From: Dermatophagoides farinae
Lineage: Eukaryota > Arthropoda > Arachnida > Sarcoptiformes > Pyroglyphidae
Length of the DNA: 64,000 bases
Assembly: GCF_024713945.1 (NCBI RefSeq)
Contig: NW_027461514.1
Coordinates: 310,001 to 374,000 of the forward strand
Reading direction: 5' to 3'
How positions within the stretch are numbered: position 1 is the first letter of the stretch; the number at the start of each line of letters is the position of its first letter. Both the position numbers and the translations under genes were made by a program. Positions 8,985 through 20,622 of this stretch are shown here, piece by piece. The notes under the pieces were generated by a model, which worked only from the letters and a program-made list of their open reading frames with translations, made no database searches and was not told where the DNA came from.

Positions 8985-11900
8985 ATGCTGGCCTCCACTG
9001 ATGAATCAAATAAAGTTAATGAAAACTTGTTGAGAATTTCAGCTCCACATATTGATAGTTTCAATTTGTTTTTGAATCACTATGTCGCTGAAATTCCAGG
9101 CAATCTTCCTCCTATATACATTAACGTCAGAGACGAAAAGAACGACAACATTCTAGACTTCGCCGACGCTACAATGCACAGTTTGAAATTATCAGTCGAG
9201 AAAATTGAAATTTTCCGTCCAATGTTAAAGACAGAGAAAAGCGGTTCAAATTTCAGCAACCTTATGTTTCCAAAACACGCTAGACTAATGAATGTAAGCT
9301 ATTCCGGGCCCATGTTTATTACTTTTACTTTGGATGACGGACATAGTGCTACAACAAAACATTACAGAGCGTTTGCGGGGTTGATTCCCATTATGGTAAA
9401 ATCAGACTTGTGTAATTTAACGTATTTGGCGCCTGAGGAACAAGCTAAATACGCAGGAGAGGATTTGAACGAACTTGGCGGTTATTTTATCATCAACGGA
9501 ATTGAAAAATTGATTCGTCTCACTATTCAGCAACGAACCAATTTTCCTTTGGCCCTAATCAATAAAAGATTTGAAAACAGAGATATTTTTTTTTCTGAAT
9601 ATGCTGTTGCTTATAGAGCTCAGGCCTCTGACGGCACTACCATGAACAATATTTTGTTTTACACTCAAAACAACCATTGCGCTTTCAGAATATTGCTTAA
9701 TAGAACAGAATACATTTTTTCGTTTTGGGTTTTACTTAAAGCTTTATTCCCCCAACTGGACAAAGAAATTATTCAAGAAAAAGTAACCACGTGTTGTAGC
9801 AATACGATTTTTATCAGAGAAGCAGAACTACTTTGGGAACAGTACATCGAGTCTGAAACTGAATTCAACAACATCGACGTTTATGAAGATCGTTATCTAT
9901 ATATTTTAGGGTCTTACTTCTTTGATTCCGTTAAAGCTCGATTACCACCTTCTAAAAAATACTCTGACGCAGCAAGATACATAATAGATAATTATATCTT
10001 AATCAACACAGATTCTTACATTGAGAAATTCGAAATTTTGTTACTAATGTGGGAAAAACTTTGGATGCTTAAGAATAAACTCATTTCTGCCGAAAATATG
10101 GATAGCTTGACTTACCAACAAGTCATTCACCCGGGAACCATGATTTCCAGTTGTATCAAAGATTCGCTTCTCAGTGTGCTCTTAAATATAAAGATTGCAT
10201 ATGATATTGCGATCAAAAACTCTGGCGCATCAATGAACGAAGCATTAAAAACCCTCGAATCCGAAGATTTTTTCCAAAAAACAGTTTCTCGTTTCATTAA
10301 AACGGTTGCTCAAAACGTAAATTACTTTTTGTCAACAGGTAACCTTCGCGCCACTCAATTAGATTTGCAACAAACAGTTGGTTGGGTAGTAACTGCAGAA
10401 AGATTGAATCAAAATAGATTTTTGTCACATTTCAGAGCGGTGCATAGAGGGCAGTTTTTTACAACGGTGCGAACTACAGACGTACGAAAGCTATTAGGAG
10501 AGTCTTGGGGTTTTCTTTGTCCTGTAAACACTCCAGATGGTCCTTCGTGTGGTCTTTTACTGCATTTATCACAGTCTGCTCAATTGATTTGTGAACCAAC
10601 TAGTAACAGACTAAGACTTGCATGCGAAGAAATTGCTGCTTCTTTTGGTTATTCTTCCAGTCAATTTGGAACCGTTTTGATTCCCAATTCAAATATAGAT
10701 ATAGGTGAATTGACTTTTCCTTTTGTAGCTGACGGTGTTGTTATATGCAAAATCCCCGTTAGTGAATTCGATAATTTCAAAGATTACTTAATAAAATGTA
10801 AACTCAACGAAAAAAGAAATATCAAAAATACTGACGAATTATGCTTTTTTGATTTACAAACTGGTATGCACTGCGCAATCTATGTTTATAGTATCCCTGG
10901 TCGCTTGATTCGAGAAGTATATAATTTGAAGGTTAATAAAACCGAGTGGATTGGCCCTTTATCACAGCCCTGGCTAAATATTGCAACTAGCATAAATGAT
11001 GTAAAAAATTCCGAACGTTTAACTAAATTTATCGAAGAAATAGATGAAGGTCAAGATATTGAAAGTAAAGATCCGGTCTTAGCTCATAAATATTACTTCC
11101 CAGAACAAAATTTAGTTAAGTACGACTACGTTGAAAGTAAGAACACTAATTTTCTCAGTATACTTGCAAGTTTCACTCCTTTTTCTCAGCACAACCAATC
11201 TCCCAGAAACATGTATCAATGCCAAATGTTGAAACAAACAATGGGTACCCCATTTCACAATATTTGTTGGAGAAACGATAACAAGTCTTACCGTTTGATC
11301 ACGCCTACAAAACCCGTTACCCGTACAAGGGATTATCACAGTTCCGGTATGGATCAATATCCTTCTGGCACCAATGCAGTAGTTGCTGTTATAAGTCACT
11401 CAGGATTTGATATGGAAGACGCCATGATTATTAACAAACATTCTATAGACAAAGGCATGTTTGATGGATGTGTTTATAAGACTAAGCAAATAGAAGCTGC
11501 ACCGCGTGATTGTATTAGGTCTGAACAGTCCTTTCTTCATTTTTTACAACAAATCTCCTATCAATACACCAATAGTTTGAAGGTTTGGGATTAGATGGAT
11601 TACCTGCAATTGGTCAAAGACTTGAAAAGGGAACTCCTTTATACCGCACGCAAGATTTAAGAACTATACATAAAATTTCATCACATACAGAAGAACAAGA
11701 TACAAACGTTCATTATTACCAAGACGATGAAGTTTCATACGTAGATAAAATACACGTTATCTTTCCTGAAACTTCTTCTAGTAATGCAGACGTTTACCAA
11801 AAGACTTATGTTACTCAAGTTCAAATCACATTTAGATATCTACGAAAACCGACTATAGGAGATAAATTCGCATCTAGAGCAGGACAAAAAGGTATTCTAT

Positions 11901-12675
11901 CTTTGCAATATAACGCTGAAGACATGCCTTATTCGGAAACGGGTATCATTCCTGACATCATGTTCAACCCACACGGTTTTCCTTCTCGTATGACTATAGG
12001 TATGATACTTGAAAGTTCGTGTGGAAAATTAGCAGCCCTGAATGGTGTATATATGGACGCAACTCCGTTCCGCGATTATAATGAATGCCCTATTGATGAA
12101 GAATTCAAAACAGGCCATCAAAGCAGCTCTAAGATCGTTCATAGCATAGGACAAAACCTTGTTAAGAAAGGATATGAATATTACGGAACCGAAACTTTTT
12201 ATTCTGGCCATTATGGTTGCGAATTCAAAATGCAAAATATTCGTTGGAGTTATTTACTATCAACGTTTGAGACATATGATCAATGATAAATTCCAGTGCC
12301 GAAGCACGGGTCCTATTGATGCTTTGACTTTGCAACCACTTAAAGGACGAAAACGCGGAGGAGGAGTTAGATTAGGAGAAATGGAACGTGATGGTTTTGC
12401 TTTCTCACGGCGCCGTAGCGGTATTGCAAGACAGATTCATAACTTGTTCCGACGGTCACGAAGCCTGGGCTTGCTACAAATGTGGTTCAATACTGTCTGA
12501 AAAGCAAACTTTGGCTGATAACTCATTTACGACCAAGCCTTACTGTAATGTTTGCAACATTTTATGTAGAAAAGTTGTTTTACCGTACGTATACAGATAT
12601 CTTTGCAACGAACTCGCTTCGCTAAACGTCAGTTTGAGACTCAAGCTGAAACAGTGTGACGAAGTCTTGGCTTAA
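8985..12675 (+). CDS. RPA2: RNA polymerase I second-largest subunit, with three single-base frame breaks
   Basis: Forms the catalytic beta-like half of Pol I, which makes pre-rRNA. Diagnostic blocks: [74 protein letters not shown], whose start is Pol I type; [35 protein letters not shown]; a C-terminal zinc ribbon (CYKCG...CNVC). The frame changes three times: a missing base near 11583-11589 (before GLDGLPAIG), an extra base near 12233-12238 (before [14 protein letters not shown]) and an extra G near 12392-12394 (in MERD-VLLSHG). No GT-AG intron fits the last two. Correcting all three gives 1229 residues, a normal length. The gene stops one base before the stop of the convergent COG6-like gene. 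Confidence 0.95.
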
Positions 12676-14700
12676 TTATTCTTCTAACAATAACATATTA
12701 ATCAAACTTAAATGATCGGTAAACAAGTTTATTGTTGCTTTATGTTCACTTAATTCCATATTTTCATCAAGTAGCTTTTTCACGTCAGAAATTAAAACGC
12801 TGAAAGAATTCTTCAATCTCGGCATTTGAAGGGCGAAATCAAACGAATGTGAAACCAGAACTAACTCTAAAAATCGGAGAAATTTTTTTTATCTTTTCCA
12901 AGACTTTTTTAGGTTTCGAAGTTCGCTTTGACAACGAATTGTTAAATGGTTTTACGTACGAGCCTAGTTTAGATGTATATGACACATTTTTCGTTTTAGT
13001 TAAATCTGTATACATAGGTACGAGTTCAGAAAAGCTCGACAAAATGAGTATAAATTCAGTTTCTATTTTAGTTATTATGTTAATTCTCTATAGTACTTAA
13101 GAAACTATTGCAGTCAGAACTGTGGCTATAAAGTTCTTTCGCTTTTAATATAGACGATTCGTTATTTGATTCATAGAAAAACAATTGATCGTTGTAAAAA
13201 AAAGCAAGATTGTCGATGAAATTCGGCAGCTGTGATAGAGTTTGAATTTGGTTGAGAATAGATTCGGTTGAAATATCGCCGCCCAGCACGTTTTCTATCT
13301 CGTTTTGTAAATTCTTAGTTTGTTTTGTAAAATATAGAATGAATTTGTCAATTATTGTTTAAATGCCCAAGCATGGATTTTTGTATTAACTCATCGTAGT
13401 GAAGGCTTGAGTAAAAAAACTAAAAACAGCTTACAACCTTTGCTCAACCTGCAGAAACTAGAACATATATTTGACAAACTTATTCTTAGAATGCTTGACA
13501 AGAGTTGATCCAATAACGATTCTAAAAAGTGTAACTATTTGTTTTTTCATGTACAACTTCAAAGTTACGTCTGTAATTTGGTCGATCTGCGTAAGTAAAG
13601 ACTTGTTCGATGAACTTGAACCGCTGTTTGATGTAGATGACATTGAGCCCAAATTACTTGAAAAAAGTTTTGTGAAAGGAAAAATTTTTTGATAAGATAG
13701 TTTCACTTTCAATGCTCAGTTTCATCATTATTAAATAAATTGAAAAATCGTCTCTGAAATTATAAACAAACATTTCTCTTTAAAAGCAGCAAGTTGCTGG
13801 TAATGATTCTTCGTTAAATCGTTATTACTGATAATGAATTCAGCAATATCGCCGTCTAAAAAAACAAAAATTTCAGATAAAATGTCTACATGGGTATGAA
13901 TATCGAAAAACAAAAGATTTTCTTTTAAACATTTAAACTCATTGAAATAATTAGTATAACACTTCATTTTCTGAAGAAACGCATAAATTATTGTAGTTAC
14001 GTAAAACTCGTCGCTTAAACCACTTATGACTTTCAAATTGCCACTTCAAAGTATTATCTTTATTGATGGGAAGTTCGTCATAGAGAAACAAATCATTTAA
14101 CGACTTTTCTACTGTAAAAATGAACTTTTTGTTTTCATCGTCAAAATCAGGGTGAAACGTTTTTGTTACTTAGCTAAAAATATAAAATACCTTTATTTCT
14201 TTATAAAACTTACATAAAAATCGATTGTGCGTCGTGTGTCTTTTTGTAAGACTAATAGTTGATTAATTATTTGTATTTCACTTTTTTTTTCCAGTTTCAA
14301 GTTGGACTAGTAATGCGTTGACACGAAAACTTACTTAGCAGTTCTTGCAATGTCGAATGGATTTCATGAACAGTTTTGCGTGAGATTCGCATTTTCTTTC
14401 ATGATTTAGTCATTAAGCAGAATTTGAAAAACTCATCCAGGAAGAAGCAATTTAATTATTATAAAAAATAGAATAAAAACCGTATTATAATTTAATTATA
14501 CCGCGGACTTATTTTCTTCTTGTAGAATTTTTTCGATCTTGAAGCAAAGCGTCGTTTAACAAGCTTTTAACATTATAGGCGTGATTTTCATTCATTCTAC
14601 TTAAGACGTTTGTTCTGTTTACTAAATTTTGAGTGAGTTGTTTAGGAAGAATGCTTGAATTTTCATAAATCAAGCGATTAATTTTTGACTGATTCATCAT
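12676..14700 (-). CDS. COG6-like Golgi tethering subunit, frame broken several times
   Basis: Likely a subunit of the conserved oligomeric Golgi complex, which tethers retrograde vesicles. Coding segments in different frames run from the ATG near 14700 to a TAA at 12676-12678. In order: an N-terminal helical part (KSLLNDALLQDRK), a coiled segment near 14.2-14.4 kb (QIINQLLVLQKDTRRTIDFY), a candidate 40-nt intron, then SDEFYVTTIIYAFLQ and FDIHTHVDILSEIFVFL, which resemble the COG6 DEF...IEMHSHDPLRYVGDMLAWL region. A Ser-rich part and helical C-terminus follow (KNSFSVLISDVKKLLDE). At least five frame changes are needed, mostly at A or T runs, and the segment 14400-14508 is unresolved. The identity rests on two moderately conserved blocks. 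Confidence 0.48.
14174..14213 (-). other. Candidate 40-nt intron in the COG6-like gene
   Basis: GTAAGT donor after IDFY and a TTTTTAG acceptor on the minus strand. It is longer than the other introns, and the downstream frame is itself broken, so the exact junction is uncertain. Confidence 0.55.
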
Positions 14701-14711
14701 TTATTCTGCTT

Positions 14712-14951
14712 TCAGCCGTATTGTTTACAACCGTGATTCAGGTCGGTTTCATTTTCAAGTTCGTCTGAAGATTCATAGGAATAACCATTAAGAATATTAG
14801 TCGGTTGTTCAAACTCAGTTGGCAGTTCTTATTTTTTTTTCTGAAGCCGGGAAAACCAAGCTGGTAGTTTTGTTATCAGAATCTGATTTATATTCATTTT
14901 CGTTTTCAGACAATTCTTCAGGTATAGTGAAAAAAATGACGCTTCCATCAC
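14712..14951 (-). CDS. Fragment encoding an acidic low-complexity protein
   Basis: Two consecutive minus-strand segments in different frames encode acidic, disordered sequence: IPEELSENENEYKSDSDNK, then, after a T9 run near 14831-14839, SYESSDELENETDLN, ending at a TGA at 14712-14714. One length change in that run would join them. It may be a small gene or an upstream exon of the COG6-like gene, which begins 12 bases further on. Composition is the only evidence. Confidence 0.28.
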
Positions 14952-15108
14952 AAAAAATCAAATACTACTAATAAAATGTATATTATTGAGAGAATTCAAA
15001 CCGGTATGGTATTTTTGGATTTTATCTTATAGCATATTTTTTTTGATGTCTACAAAAAAAAGAATTAGAGAGAGAAGTTTTAATTATTGATAATTATTTT
15101 GAGATAGT

Positions 15109-17014
15109 ATGCAAAATAATAGCGAACAGACTGAAAATGAAGAAAATGCACATATTTTTGACATTAACGACTTAACCATTACTTCAGACAAAACTAAATC
15201 AAACGATATAAGAGCGACGTTGGCGCTAAATTTACGTCCCGCTGTGGAATAACGTTAATTGGAAAGATCCTGTTTATATGGCTGCAACTACTTCAAGCTG
15301 AAAACGTTAGTTTTTTGCCGGTTTTTGGACGACCAAGTTTTCATTAGAAGTAGTGTGTTTGACTGATTTTAAGTCCAATCTAAACTCTCAATGAACCTGA
15401 GAATAAACCGCAGTTCATGGAATCCCTTAAAACATATCACTCCAAAGGCGTTTCAATTGACCTCGATTGACATGGATCTGAAAAATATGAAACATTGTAC
15501 CAGAATTAATGAAAACAACTAACCAAGTAATTTGCCAAGCCGAATATACGTGTGGAGAAACGTCTCTGATAGACAATTTCGATTCTTCTGAGTATTATCC
15601 TTATTCAACTAACATAGAAAAAAACACACTATCAAAAAAAGTCGGTCGAAACGGGTGAAGACCTTCTCAGGCAGCTAACAGATGAACAACTTGAACAGTT
15701 ATTGATGGAGCGTCGGATGAAGCAACAAGCTGAAATAGTTCATGACGAGAACGTTCAGGAAGACGTTACAAAAGTGGTACCGGACGCGGTTTACTTTGAT
15801 GCAAAACTAACTGAAGATCAAGAAAATTCAGGAACCCCTGTGCAATCTAGATTGTTGACTTTTCAACAAATCTTAAGATTCAGAAAAACCAAGATTCTCA
15901 TTACCACTACTACGGAAACAGCCCACAAGAGATAGTTAAACAAGCTTCAAACCTTGCGTTAAGTTTGCCTGATGAAAAAAAAAATGTATCAAAATTTTCA
16001 ACTCAAAATGTCGAGACATCAACCGTATCCGTTTATGAGTCACAGGCCAAGGACTCACATTTTTTTTTCAGAATTCAATTATTCAAAAATTAATAATTTT
16101 TGAAGATAAATTAAGCTCAAATTCTACGCAAATGCAGCAAGATGGATTGAAAAATCACAGCGCAAGCAAAAGCGAGTTCAAAATTTGTCACCGTTGACAA
16201 ATTCGCTGTTGGCACTCATTCTGAAGCGGTTAAAGCTGAAAATGCATGTCCACTGACAACTCAAGATACTACGGCAAATACTGGAGAGTCGCGCCCTAGC
16301 CGAACTAAATAGAAAACGTAAAAAGAACGAAGTCCGCATACGAGCCAGTGATAGATCCAAATCAATCTAAATCAAAATTAATTAAAAGGCCGTCCACAGT
16401 GCCCAAACTCAATGTTGAGTTGGATAATTACGTTGCCAAAACGCTCGCCAAAACAGAAGAGCAACACCCGTGCCGAACAAGCAAGCTCCCAAAACACAAC
16501 TAAAAAAGTTTGAAAGTTCCGAAATCTTAAAAGTGCAAGCAAAAACTGACCGAACCGAGCTTTAAGAACTTTGTGCCTGAGTTCAAAATGCCGGAAAGCC
16601 GCATTGACATGCTACGAAGCAACCCACACGAAAAAGGAACGACCATCTATTCAAGATCCCATCATTGAATATCAAAACTGCAACACACTTCCAGATGGGT
16701 TGTTTTCGATCGAAGGCCCTTTATGCAACTCGACAGGAGACGACGGCTCACTGCTATATGATGACTCAATTGATGGTGCAAACCACAACTGGTACCCGCT
16801 CAAACAGAGCGAAGTGTACAAGAACGTGTCGAGTTTTTACTCTCTGCTAGTTGCGATCACAAACACCGCTCATTCGAACTTGAAACCCGAGGTGACTAGG
16901 CGCATCAACAATAAAGTTGAAGCCGCAGAGGCTTACATTGACGAGAACTTGACAACATACGATGACTTCTACAAATTGATTAGCGATTTTTACCTGGCTA
17001 ATCGAAGTTTCTGA
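15109..17014 (+). CDS. Long low-complexity protein with a folded C-terminus, frame broken
   Basis: From an ATG at 15109 (MQNNSEQTENEEN) plus-strand coding-like segments continue through several frames: an acidic start, QLTDEQLEQLLMERRMKQQAE near 15.68 kb, Ser/Thr/Lys/Gln-rich stretches, and a C-terminal domain of about 130 residues (16620-17014) containing NTLPDGLFSIEGPLC and NWYPLKQSEVYKN, ending DFYLANRSF. The last domain is less AT-rich and looks conserved, but no family is recognised. At least six frame changes are needed. It is the first of two such proteins in this block; the other is at 19.7 kb. Confidence 0.38.
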
Positions 17015-17218
17015 CAAAATAATATAATAATAATAATCAATTCCCTCAAAACTAATAATAAAAAATATTATTTTTGATAGGTTTAAAATACGTAATTACG
17101 TAACTGGATACGAAATTACAGGTCATGTAATATATTGCTATCCCATTTGCATCAGTGTTCAACGTAATTAGAAAGCCCTAAACACTTTGTTTTGTCGAAC
17201 TTTTGATATATTTATATC

Positions 17219-17776
17219 ATGACAAATAGTGCAGGTCATACCATACAAAAAATCTTTCCTGAGAACCATCTCTCTATTGAGCAAGTGTACGAAGCAATTA
17301 CACATCCATCGTTTCAACGCAAGTTAATCGAATTGGGCTCAAAAGTGGAAGACTACAAGCAACTCACCTTTGCCTCTACTTGGTCAGATCTCAAAAAAGT
17401 CCAAAAATGGATCTATGTGCACATATCTTTTTTGACTTCAGCTTCTTCCGGTCTACCTTTCATTAGCAAAACAGCGCAACAGCAGGTGGCTATAACAAAA
17501 CATCTTAACTACGGTCAATGAAGATTGTTTTTTTTACACACCGATACAATAAAAATATCTTCTATGTTAATAAATCTGTCTAATAGTTTCAAGTACACCT
17601 ACGTAATTAAGCAGAACAAGTTTTATTCTGTCCTCCAGCCAATGCATGGGAAAAACCTTCTGTTTTCAACCCACAAAAAATACATAGTGCTTAAGCTGTT
17701 TAATTCAGAAGTGGAAGAACGCGTTCAATTGCAAGGTACTCCGGATCCAAGAAACTTTCTCGTAGAAATCAGCTGA
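17219..17776 (+). CDS. Hypothetical protein with one in-frame TGA
   Basis: A 100-codon frame from ATG 17219 (with LSIEQVYEAITHPSFQRKL) ends at TGA 17519-17521. The same frame then stays open for another 84 codons (with FSTHKKYIVLKLFN) to TGA 17774-17776. Both halves look like structured protein. Possibilities are two abutting genes, one gene with a base error that made the TGA, or an intron I could not place: the nearby GTCAAT donor is poor. No family is recognised. The gene sits in the frameshift-rich block. Confidence 0.38.
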
Positions 17777-18463
17777 TCTCCATTATAGAACGACCCTTAC
17801 ACGATTCCCGCGGCCTCAAGCCTACCAAACGCAAAAAAAACAATTAAAGAAAAATAAAAAAATAACTTTTAACCATATTTGACGTCCCCGTCATAGATTT
17901 CAAAAAAAAAAACCCACCTAGATAGACCCAGTAACGAAATTGATAAAATTATTATTCATTTTTTTATTTTTTACATTATTTCAATGATCATCAATAGAAA
18001 TAAATAACAAGTTTCATCAATATTTAAACCGTTCACAGCCAAGTTTTAACGTGATCAGTCTAGGAATTTTTTTTAACACTATTTGATCATTTAACAAAAC
18101 ATGGTTATGTTTCATAATTTGATCACTAAGAATTCTAAAAACAAACTGACATCAGCACTCTGAACCGCACATTTGCAACGAGCACGGAAAGGTAATGCGT
18201 ATTGTTATAATTACTTAGGGAAAGCTCGGAAACAATATGCATAATTAAAAAATAGTAACTGTATTTTTTTATTTTTTTGTAATCATAAGTAATAATGGAT
18301 GTGGTCAACTTGATTATTGGGGTAGGTGAAAACAAAAAAATAGTTCTCTAAAAACTAGCAGCAAATAGTACGGTAATACTAAAATAAAAATCACATTAAT
18401 CGTAATGACGAAAAGCGGCAAAAGCTTAGTTTTAAAATTGAAAAGCGCTGAGCTTGTTGTTAA
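17777..18463. other. AT-rich spacer without a recognised gene
   Basis: About 690 bases with long A and T runs, including several runs of 7-9 bases. Only short open frames occur on either strand and none shows protein-like composition. No tRNA-like or other structured RNA was recognised. It lies between convergent genes. Confidence 0.5.
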
Positions 18464-19462
18464 TTAGTGTCGCAGAGTACGTTCTGAAAAACCCTGAATA
18501 GACTTTTTAGTTTGACTCAAATCTTTTTTGCCAATCAATTTATTCTCCAAGTAGACTGGAATCATGTGGTAACCGAAATTTATTACCACAAAAACGGTTT
18601 GCTTTTTCGGCCAGATATATGAAAATATACTGAATCAACGAGTCGTTAGATAGTGTGGTCAGCAAAACTAAGTTAAATAGCACGAACGTTCTCACAAACG
18701 GCGAGAAAGTCAATTACACCTTGTTTTTTCACGATAAAACCAAAAACATAGTCGGAAAAACTTCCTCGCCCACGAGGAGAAAAGTTCATAGCGCGTGAAG
18801 TAGTAAACAAAAGTTGAAATTTCTGAATTCAAGCTAAACAAACAAACAACAAAGGACAAAATAATGATTAGCTCTAGCACTATTCCACTGACAGTGATTC
18901 TCAAAGGGTTGGAACTGTTGAGCAAATGATAAAAGCAGTTGAATAGCAAATAATATTTGGCTTGTTTTGGAATGGTCAGTACAAATGAGTTAAAGTAGCG
19001 CAAAACGTATTTACCCTTAACATCAACTGCCTGAATAGTTCCATGAAAGCTGCAATTAGAAGCAGGATTGTTAACCTGTATATTGTACAAGACTTTTTTT
19101 TACGTTGCAAATAGACGTTGGCAAGTTTGATCGAAAAATATATCAAAACCCAATGTAATAGCTAAAAGAACAACGCAACAAGCTATCAAAATTTGCTTTA
19201 AATAAAGAATTAAAAAATCTGCAGATGTTCGACCAGCGAGCTTTGATAAAGTTAAAGACAATATAGTTGACGATTAAGATGTTCAGCACAAAAAAACACA
19301 TACGACAGCAACCAACAAACTACCATGTAAACCGTACACTCAAGTAGAAACTGTGACTAAATTTAAATTTTGCAGTTTTGCAAACAAATCGACAATTACT
19401 TTATTGTAAGATCGAGACGAAATGTTCGTACTAGCAGTATTTTTTTGCAGTGGCATATTCAT
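18464..19462 (-). CDS. Polytopic membrane protein, frame broken
   Basis: Minus-strand segments from ATG 19460-19462 (MNMPLQKNTASTN) to TAA 18464-18466 encode several membrane helices in shifting frames: YMVVCWLLSYVFF, ILIACCVVLLAITLGF, IVLELIIILSFVVCLF and FVLFNLVLLTTL, with a charged tail (LENKLIGKKDLSQTKKS) at the end. At least four frame changes are needed, one at an A8 run near 19092-19099 that could instead hide a 28-nt intron (GTAAAA...ATACAG). Expected size is about 330 residues with four to six helices. The family is not recognised. Confidence 0.42.
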
Positions 19463-19684
19463 GAATCAAAATTAAATAGTTCTAAATTTGCTTTTTGTGT
19501 TCGCAAATAGTAACATATCCAAACCGAGCCGAAGAATATAATTAGTAATGTTAAACGTCGTTTAAATTTACGAAAAAAAAAATTACATTGAAGCATATGC
19601 TATCAAATATTTTCTTTTTCACACAATGTAAATCAATTCAACAAAAAAGTCTTTTTCAATTTAGTTCCAATCACGTAATGTTAA

Positions 19685-20509
19685 ATGACAGCTGAGCAAG
19701 AAAATAATTTATACACTGACGTTTGTGAAGTTATTATCACTAATAATCAAAGCGCTATAACTGACAAAACGAGCACAGAGGATAAATTAATTCTGAATAA
19801 ACATAAAACAATAAAATTCGATTAAATTAGATGAAAATTTGCGGGCAAATTTAATTAATTCGGAAAACTCTAGCAACCGAGCTTCTACATGTTCAGGCAC
19901 AGAGTCGATAACACTTCAAATTGCAAATGCGAAGTTGAACTTGAATTTATTAGAAGCAGCTGCGATTAGCGACGAAAGTAACATTTCAGCCAAGACTTCA
20001 AATTCCCGACGGCCTTTGGCGCGTTATTGAAGATCGAACGCGAAACTTAACTAAATGTTTGTCAGACGTCGAAATACCAATAAAAAAAAATAAACGGTTT
20101 ACGTCATACAGTCCACGTGATCAAATTACAAAAATATTAAAGTTTGAAAAGTCTGAACTTAGTGGAGAAAATGACTTAAAGCGAGTTGTCAGACGACAGT
20201 CCAAATAGCCAGTCGGTTAACGTAATCAATAACGCGAACCTAAGTCTAAACGTTAATGAATTAGAAAAAACTAAAACTACAAAAAAAAACAAGAAAATCC
20301 TTCAAAACAAGTAGTGAAATCAATCAAGATCAGTTGAATAATATAAGAACAAATGGGAACTAACTGAAGAAACTTTGAATGACTTCAATCAGTACATCTT
20401 AAAAAGCGATTCTTATCTTAATCGAAACCAGCAATATTATTCACACAAAAGTGCGAACCAGAACTATTCCGAATCAGAATTCTTAGAAATGCTCGCTCAT
20501 TATTTGTGA
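19685..20509 (+). CDS. Second low-complexity protein, frame broken
   Basis: From ATG 19685 (MTAEQENNLYTDVCEV) to a TGA at 20507-20509, segments in different frames encode Asn/Ser/Lys/Thr-rich sequence (SENSSNRASTCSGTES; ANAKLNLNLLEAAAISDESN) and a C-terminal helical part (WELTEETLNDFNQYILKSDS), ending LEMLAHYL. Layout and composition resemble the 15.1-17.0 kb gene, and the two may be distant paralogs. At least five frame changes are needed. No domain is recognised. Confidence 0.3.
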
Positions 20510-20622
20510 ACTGCAACGGCTTAAAATTTTTTATTACCGAAATAAACTTGCTGTACATATTAACAAATGATCGCACACCATAATTTTATATATAGCGTGT
20601 AACTATAAAAATAACGGAACCA

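Noticed and set aside
11512-11582. GT-AG intron as the cause of the first RPA2 frame change
   Set aside because: Only long candidates (71-77 nt) with poor donors fit, and they would remove sequence that reads well into GLDGLPAIG when one base is added. The two later RPA2 changes cannot be introns.
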